From the NCBI GenBank assembly GCA_022793315.1, contig JAAWCO010000048.1:1-37240 (forward strand): a DNA stretch of 37,240 nucleotides, written 5' to 3'. Positions 32,992 to 37,240 of the stretch are shown piece by piece. Each line of letters opens with the position of its first letter. Position 1 is the stretch's first letter. The notes under the pieces were generated by a model. The model saw only the letters and a program-made list of their open reading frames with translations. It was not told the DNA's origin and did not search any database. A program made the translations under genes and the position numbers. This DNA is from Clostridiales bacterium (GTDB lineage: Bacteria > Bacillota > Clostridia > Oscillospirales > Acutalibacteraceae).

Positions 32992-35220
32992 ATGATTACG
33001 ATAAATGAAAAGGAACGGACATTTCACCTGCACAACGATCGTGTCAGCTATCTGCTGTATGTGATGGACAGCGGCCAGCTGGGCCATCTGTACTTCGGAA
33101 AGCCGCTGCAGCCGGAGGGAAGCTATCTCCACATGGTAGAGAAAAGCCATCGTCCCATGACCACCTATATCACGGAGGGCGATCTGTATACCTCCTATGA
33201 GCATCTTCGTCAGGAATATCCCTGTTATGGTACATCGGACTACCGCTATCCCGCTCTGGAAGTGCGGGGGAATGACGGCAGCACCCTCTGCAAGCTGGAG
33301 TACCAGCGCTATGAGCTTCTGCAGGGGAAAAAAACGTTGGAGGGGCTGCCTGCCACCTATGTGGAGGACGACAGCGAGGCGGAGACCCTGGAGATTTATC
33401 TGCGGGACCCTTTGCGGAAGCTGACGGTGGTGATGTCCTACACCATCTTTCGGGATTGCAGCGCCATTGCCCGCAGCGTGCGCTTCGCCAATGAGGGAGA
33501 GGAGTCCCTGTTTCTCAACCGCGCCATGAGCCTGAGCGTGGATTTCCCTGATGCAGATTATGAGAGCGTCCAGTTGTCCGGCGCCTGGGCGCGGGAACGC
33601 TCGGTAAAAGTTCGTACCCTGGAGCTGGGTCTCACCGCCGTGTCCAGCATGCGGGGGCATTCCTCCCATCAGCATAACCCCTTTCTGGCGCTGAAACGAA
33701 AGCATACCACCGAACACAGCGGTGATGCCTACGGCTTCAGTCTGGTCTACAGCGGTAATTTTCTGGCTCAGGCGGAGGTGGATAATTATCAGGTGCTGCG
33801 AGTCATGCTGGGGATTAACCCATTCGGCTTTTGCTGGAAGCTGGAGCCCGGCAGCACCTTCACCACTCCTGAAGCGGTTATGGTTTATTCCGACGAGGGA
33901 CTCAACGGCATGAGCCGGCAGTTCCACACCCTTTACCGAAGCCGCCTGGCCCGCGGCTATTGGCGGGAGCGGGAACGTCCAGTGCTCATCAATAATTGGG
34001 AGGCCACCGAATTTGACTATGTGGAGGAGGATTTGATCCGCTTTGCCCAAAAGGCCCGGGAGTGCGGTATCGAGCTCTTTGTGCTGGACGACGGCTGGTT
34101 CGGGTCCCGGAACAACGACCGAAGCGGTTTAGGCGACTGGAAGGCGAACCCCGCCAAGCTTCCCAACGGCATAGAGGGGCTGTCGCGGCGGATCGAAGAG
34201 CTGGGCATGAAATTCGGTCTGTGGTTTGAGCCGGAAATGGTCAACCGGGACAGCGATCTGTTTCGTGCCCACCCGGATTATATTCTTCAGACGCCGGGTC
34301 GCAGCGTTTCCCATGGACGAAACCAGTTTGTACTGGACTTTTCCCGGCCTGAGGTGGTGGACGAAATCTACCGGCAGCTGCATACCCTGCTGACCCATGC
34401 ACGCATCAGCTATATCAAGTGGGATATGAATCGCTCCATCAGTGAATGTTATTCGACTGTCTGGCCGACTGATCAGCAGGGGGAGATATTTCACCGGCAT
34501 ATATTAGGAGTCTATGATCTTCATGAACGGCTGCTTCAGGCTTTTCCGACGCTGCTGATCGAATCCTGCTCCAGCGGCGGCGGGAGGTTTGATCCCGGTA
34601 TGCTCTACTATGCGCCGCAGGGATGGCTCTCCGACAATTCCGATGCGGCCGAACGGCTGAAAATCCAATACGGCACCAGCCTCGTCTATCCAGTCAGCAG
34701 CATGGGTGCCCACGTTTCCGCCTGTCCCAACAGTCAGGTGGGCCGCCATACTCCGCTGGAGACCCGCGGCAATGTGGCGATGACCGGCGCCTTTGGCTAC
34801 GAGCTGGATTTGAACCGGCTGAGCCCGGAGGAGATCGAGACGGTAAAGCAGCAGGTGGCATTCTACAAGCAAAACCGCCAGCTGCTGGCACGAGGGGACT
34901 TTTATCGGCTTCTCAGCCCCTTTGAGGGGAATTTTGCCGCCTGGGAAACAGCGGAGCCAGACGGCAGCCGCGCCCTGGTCACGGTGACTCGCCTGCTCAG
35001 TGAGGTAAACGGTCCCTATCGGAGACTGCCTCTTCGAGGGCTGATACCGGACAGACGGTACCACATCCGAAGCCGGTACCTGTCCTATGACGCCTATGGA
35101 GATGAGCTGATGCAGTTTGGTCTGATGCTGGAGGATCAGTCATCAGGCCAGATGATCGACGGCAGCGGAGACACTTGCCAGGACTTTCGTTCTCTGATAT
35201 ATGAGGTTGTGGGGCGGTAA
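32992..35220 (+). CDS. alpha-galactosidase, glycoside hydrolase family 36
   Basis: The 742-residue enzyme matches the full GH36 subgroup I architecture: an N-terminal beta domain (1 to about 330), a TIM barrel with LFVLDDGWFGSRNNDRSGLGD and GLWFEPEMVN, and a C-terminal beta domain. The catalytic nucleophile is Asp478 in YIKWDMNR and the acid/base is Asp548 in WLSDNSDAAERLKIQ, the positions known for Geobacillus AgaA-type enzymes. CSSGGGRFDPGML contributes to the substrate pocket. There is no signal peptide, so it works inside the cell on imported melibiose, raffinose or stachyose. ATG 32992 follows GGGAGGAG. Confidence 0.96.
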   Translation: MITINEKERTFHLHNDRVSYLLYVMDSGQLGHLYFGKPLQPEGSYLHMVEKSHRPMTTYITEGDLYTSYEHLRQEYPCYGTSDYRYPALEVRGNDGSTLCKLEYQRYELLQGKKTLEGLPATYVEDDSEAETLEIYLRDPLRKLTVVMSYTIFRDCSAIARSVRFANEGEESLFLNRAMSLSVDFPDADYESVQLSGAWARERSVKVRTLELGLTAVSSMRGHSSHQHNPFLALKRKHTTEHSGDAYGFSLVYSGNFLAQAEVDNYQVLRVMLGINPFGFCWKLEPGSTFTTPEAVMVYSDEGLNGMSRQFHTLYRSRLARGYWRERERPVLINNWEATEFDYVEEDLIRFAQKARECGIELFVLDDGWFGSRNNDRSGLGDWKANPAKLPNGIEGLSRRIEELGMKFGLWFEPEMVNRDSDLFRAHPDYILQTPGRSVSHGRNQFVLDFSRPEVVDEIYRQLHTLLTHARISYIKWDMNRSISECYSTVWPTDQQGEIFHRHILGVYDLHERLLQAFPTLLIESCSSGGGRFDPGMLYYAPQGWLSDNSDAAERLKIQYGTSLVYPVSSMGAHVSACPNSQVGRHTPLETRGNVAMTGAFGYELDLNRLSPEEIETVKQQVAFYKQNRQLLARGDFYRLLSPFEGNFAAWETAEPDGSRALVTVTRLLSEVNGPYRRLPLRGLIPDRRYHIRSRYLSYDAYGDELMQFGLMLEDQSSGQMIDGSGDTCQDFRSLIYEVVGR

Positions 35221-35263
35221 TGGGGGACGTGAAGGCCATGGGACAGTCGCTTGACGGCCGGCC

Positions 35264-36139
35264 TTACAGGGGCCCTGTCTCTGTCAGCTGAAACAGGGCG
35301 TCCCGGTTGGTTTCCGTCTTGGACTGCTCCTGGATACGATAGCGGCTGGGGGAGAGGCCGGTGTGCTGTTTGAAGATTTTGTGGAAGGATTCCGGTTCCT
35401 GATAGCCGCAGGAGAGGGCGACGGCAGAGATGGGCAACTGGGTCAGAGAGAGTAGATGAGCGGCGCGGGTCATGCGGAAGGTCTGAAGATATTTGGTGGG
35501 AGAAAGCCCTGTATATTTCTTGAACAGGATGCTGAGATAGCTGCGGTTGATTCCCGCATGTCGGGCGATATCCTCCACTCGCAGAGGCTCTCGATAGCAG
35601 TTTTGGATATAGCGGACGGCCTGTTCCACATAAATATTTTCGGTATGCTCCGCCACGCCGGTATGGTCGGTTTGCGCCAGTGCGGAAAAGAACAGGAGGA
35701 GCATGGCCTCCCGGCGGTAGATGTCGCTGGAGGTGGCGTCATTGTGTTGGAGCATGTCCAGAACGTACTGCTCCAGATGCTGATCCGGACTGCAGGTAAA
35801 AATGGGGGAATCCTGGCGCAAGCCGATGGAATTCAGAATATCCTTTGCCCGGTGGCCGGAAAAGCCCAGCCAGACATAGGTCCAGGGGCATTGGGAATCC
35901 GCGGTGTACACGGTCATATAATCGGGCTCAATCAGAAACCCCTGCCCCCGCTTCAGCTGATAGGTACGCCCGTCTACCGAAAAAGAGCCCTCGCCGTTCA
36001 GGATATAGTGGATGAGATAAAAATTTCGCACAGCGGGGCCGAATTGGTGCCCGGGCTTGGTGACGGAGTGTCCAAATGTGTTGATATGAAGTTCTTCCGC
36101 GCCGGCCTCAGGGAATTCAATAAAGATCGAATTTTCCAT
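35264..36139 (-). CDS. AraC-family regulator (MsmR/RafR-like) beside the alpha-galactosidase
   Basis: The 291-residue protein has an N-terminal cupin-like domain (about 15-110, with YLIHYILNGEGSFSVDGRTY and GQGFLIEPDYMTVYTAD). The C-terminal AraC domain (about 185-280) has two HTH motifs: RVEDIARHAGINRSYLSILF and PISAVALSCGYQEPESFHKI then FKQHTGLSPSRYR. This layout is typical of activators of raffinose and melibiose operons. I chose ATG 36139; GTG 36145 is an in-frame alternative two codons upstream. It is convergent with the galactosidase gene, the stops being about 45 bases apart. Confidence 0.92.
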   Translation of the reverse strand: MENSIFIEFPEAGAEELHINTFGHSVTKPGHQFGPAVRNFYLIHYILNGEGSFSVDGRTYQLKRGQGFLIEPDYMTVYTADSQCPWTYVWLGFSGHRAKDILNSIGLRQDSPIFTCSPDQHLEQYVLDMLQHNDATSSDIYRREAMLLLFFSALAQTDHTGVAEHTENIYVEQAVRYIQNCYREPLRVEDIARHAGINRSYLSILFKKYTGLSPTKYLQTFRMTRAAHLLSLTQLPISAVALSCGYQEPESFHKIFKQHTGLSPSRYRIQEQSKTETNRDALFQLTETGPL

Positions 36140-36342
36140 ATGCACCTATCTTTCCGGAATTGAGCGACTCCTGCAAAAATCATGCAGTACCACCGATTGA
36201 CAGGGGATCACCTGGTTTTGGGGCAGAAAAAGAGGAGGCGGAGAGCATGGTCCTCGTTTCCGAACGGGCTGTCGGCGCCCTCTTTAGGACCCCGCCGGCG
36301 GGCGTGTCTGCCCTTTTCAGATAGTACAGACGGGAGAGACAA

Positions 36343-37005
36343 ATGATGAGACTGACAAAGGGCAGACTGCTTCGCATGCTGGCGGTGGTTATCGGCATTT
36401 TGATGGTGGGTATAGCCGTGGGGCTGTTTAAGCTGGCGGAGATGGGCGCCGACCCGTTTACGGCGATGAATACCGGCATCAGCGGGCTGATGGGAATACC
36501 GTTCGGTACGCTTCAGCTCATCGTGAACGCGGTGATATTGATGCTGGTTTTTCTGTTTAAACGGAAGTTTATCGGTTTTGGGACCATTTTCAATATGGTT
36601 TTTGTGGGTTATACGGCGGATTTTACCATGTGGCTGACTGTTCAGTTCGGGGTCAGCTTTTCTGGAATACCGGTGCGTATTCTGACCCTGGCGGCGGCGG
36701 CGCTGCTGATCTGTCTGGGGGATGCTTTGTATCTGTCCGCGGATATGGGCATGTCCCCGTATGATGCGGCGGGATATGTGGCGGAGGCGCTGACAAAGGG
36801 GAGAGTGCCATTCCGTTTTGCCAGAATTCTTTTAGATATTCTGTGTGTAGGTATCGCGTTTCTCACTGGTATACAGAGGGGGATCCAGTGGAAAATTATC
36901 GGGATTGGAACCATCTTGCTAACCTTTTGTACCGGCCCGCTGATCCAGTTTTTTCGGGTGCGTTGGAGCGATCCCCTGCTGGAAAAATCCGTCAGAGAGA
37001 AATAG
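36343..37005 (+). CDS. YczE/YitT-type integral membrane protein
   Basis: The 220-residue protein has about five membrane helices, from RMLAVVIGILMVGIAVGLFK through IIGIGTILLTFCTGPLIQFF. It has the paired patterns MGADPFTAMNTGISG and DMGMSPYDAAGYVAE, a feature of YczE/YyaS-family proteins with an internal duplication. Function is unknown; some relatives affect non-ribosomal peptide production or membrane transport. ATG 36343 and ATG 36346 are both possible after CGGGAGAG. No link to the sugar genes is evident. Confidence 0.85.
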   Translation: MMRLTKGRLLRMLAVVIGILMVGIAVGLFKLAEMGADPFTAMNTGISGLMGIPFGTLQLIVNAVILMLVFLFKRKFIGFGTIFNMVFVGYTADFTMWLTVQFGVSFSGIPVRILTLAAAALLICLGDALYLSADMGMSPYDAAGYVAEALTKGRVPFRFARILLDILCVGIAFLTGIQRGIQWKIIGIGTILLTFCTGPLIQFFRVRWSDPLLEKSVREK

Positions 37006-37107
37006 CAAAGAAAATATAAAAAGAGAGTGAACTTGTCGACTTGGGCAGAATAAGGTGGTAGCAGGCGATTCGGAATTCGGAAAGGGGGGCAAACGGTGTG
37101 CCATACA

Positions 37108-37240
37108 ATGATTGCCGCCCTCAGAAGAATGCCGAGGGTACTCCGCCCGACAGGGGATTCTTCGGCAGGAAATCTTTGATTTCCTGCAATGTACCTGAAG
37201 ATAAGCACTTCCCCCAGAAGAATACCCGTTGCGGCTCCGC
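37108..37240 (-). repeat. palindrome-centred repeat at the window edge, possibly related to the dispersed elements
   Basis: A perfect hairpin GCAGGAAATC / GATTTCCTGC with a 3-base loop lies at about 37164-37186. On the minus strand, the two flanks resemble each other (ATTCTTCTG followed by GGGG or AGGG), repeating the plan of the other elements: direct repeats around a central hairpin. The left part, read on the minus strand, has GGGCGGCAATCATTGTATGG, loosely like the flank of copy A. The window ends inside it. Confidence 0.4.

Noticed and set aside
37006..37110. GGTGGTAGCAGG-like sequence considered as part of a T-box leader
   Set aside because: It does not match the conserved T-box sequence, and no antiterminator or specifier stem could be built; no amino-acid gene follows in the window.

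Overview
The window looks like chromosomal DNA of a spore-forming, fairly GC-rich member of the Clostridia, most likely a gut Oscillospiraceae/Ruminococcaceae relative. Four things point there: a Firmicutes-type core gene order (yqeG-nfo-aroQ-pepP-efp; ylxM-ffh-rpsP-khpA-rimM-trmD; rsmD-coaD), purine-rich GGAGG-type ribosome binding sites, an HPr with both His15 and Ser46, and spore-surface genes (two CotF-like proteins and a BclA-like collagen protein behind a sigma-K-like promoter). The assignment is inferred from gene content only.

Layout. 1-5.6 kb: a truncated tRNA-Gly, a lipoprotein of unknown function, a repeat-rich spacer, a spore-surface module (collagen-like protein, glycosyltransferase, two small CotF-like proteins) and an orphan MazF toxin. 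5.7-9.8 kb, minus strand: yqeG, nfo-type endonuclease IV, aroQ, Xaa-Pro aminopeptidase, efp and a CD1247-type zinc-ribbon protein, with promoters visible upstream of yqeG and efp. 10.2-19.6 kb, plus strand: SRP, ribosome and tRNA maturation genes, then HPr, uvrC, proC, rsmD, coaD and a coiled-coil protein. 19.8-24.3 kb: a small AT-rich Cys-rich DUF3795 protein and a 1324-residue secreted, probably wall-anchored metallophosphoesterase. 24.4-24.9 kb: a decayed IS200/IS605 transposase. 25.4-36.1 kb: a carbohydrate locus with an ABC importer lacking its ATPase, an AraC regulator, an MFS permease, a MelB-type symporter, a GH36 alpha-galactosidase and a second AraC regulator. 36.3-37.0 kb: a YczE-type membrane protein.

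How the genes work together. The carbohydrate locus appears built to import alpha-galactosides (melibiose, raffinose or stachyose type) by one ATP-driven and one or two ion-coupled routes and to hydrolyse them inside the cell; two AraC regulators sit next to the transport genes. The collagen-like protein and adjacent glycosyltransferase probably form a glycosylated spore-surface filament, by analogy with BclA/SgtA-type pairs.

I did not find a clearly new multi-gene system. The most unusual structure is a family of dispersed repeats: a central AAAATGCC-N4-GGCATTTT hairpin with shared flanks, at about 1.26-1.43 kb and, in opposite orientation, at about 12.92-13.04 kb. A possible third relative with a different hairpin lies at the right edge.
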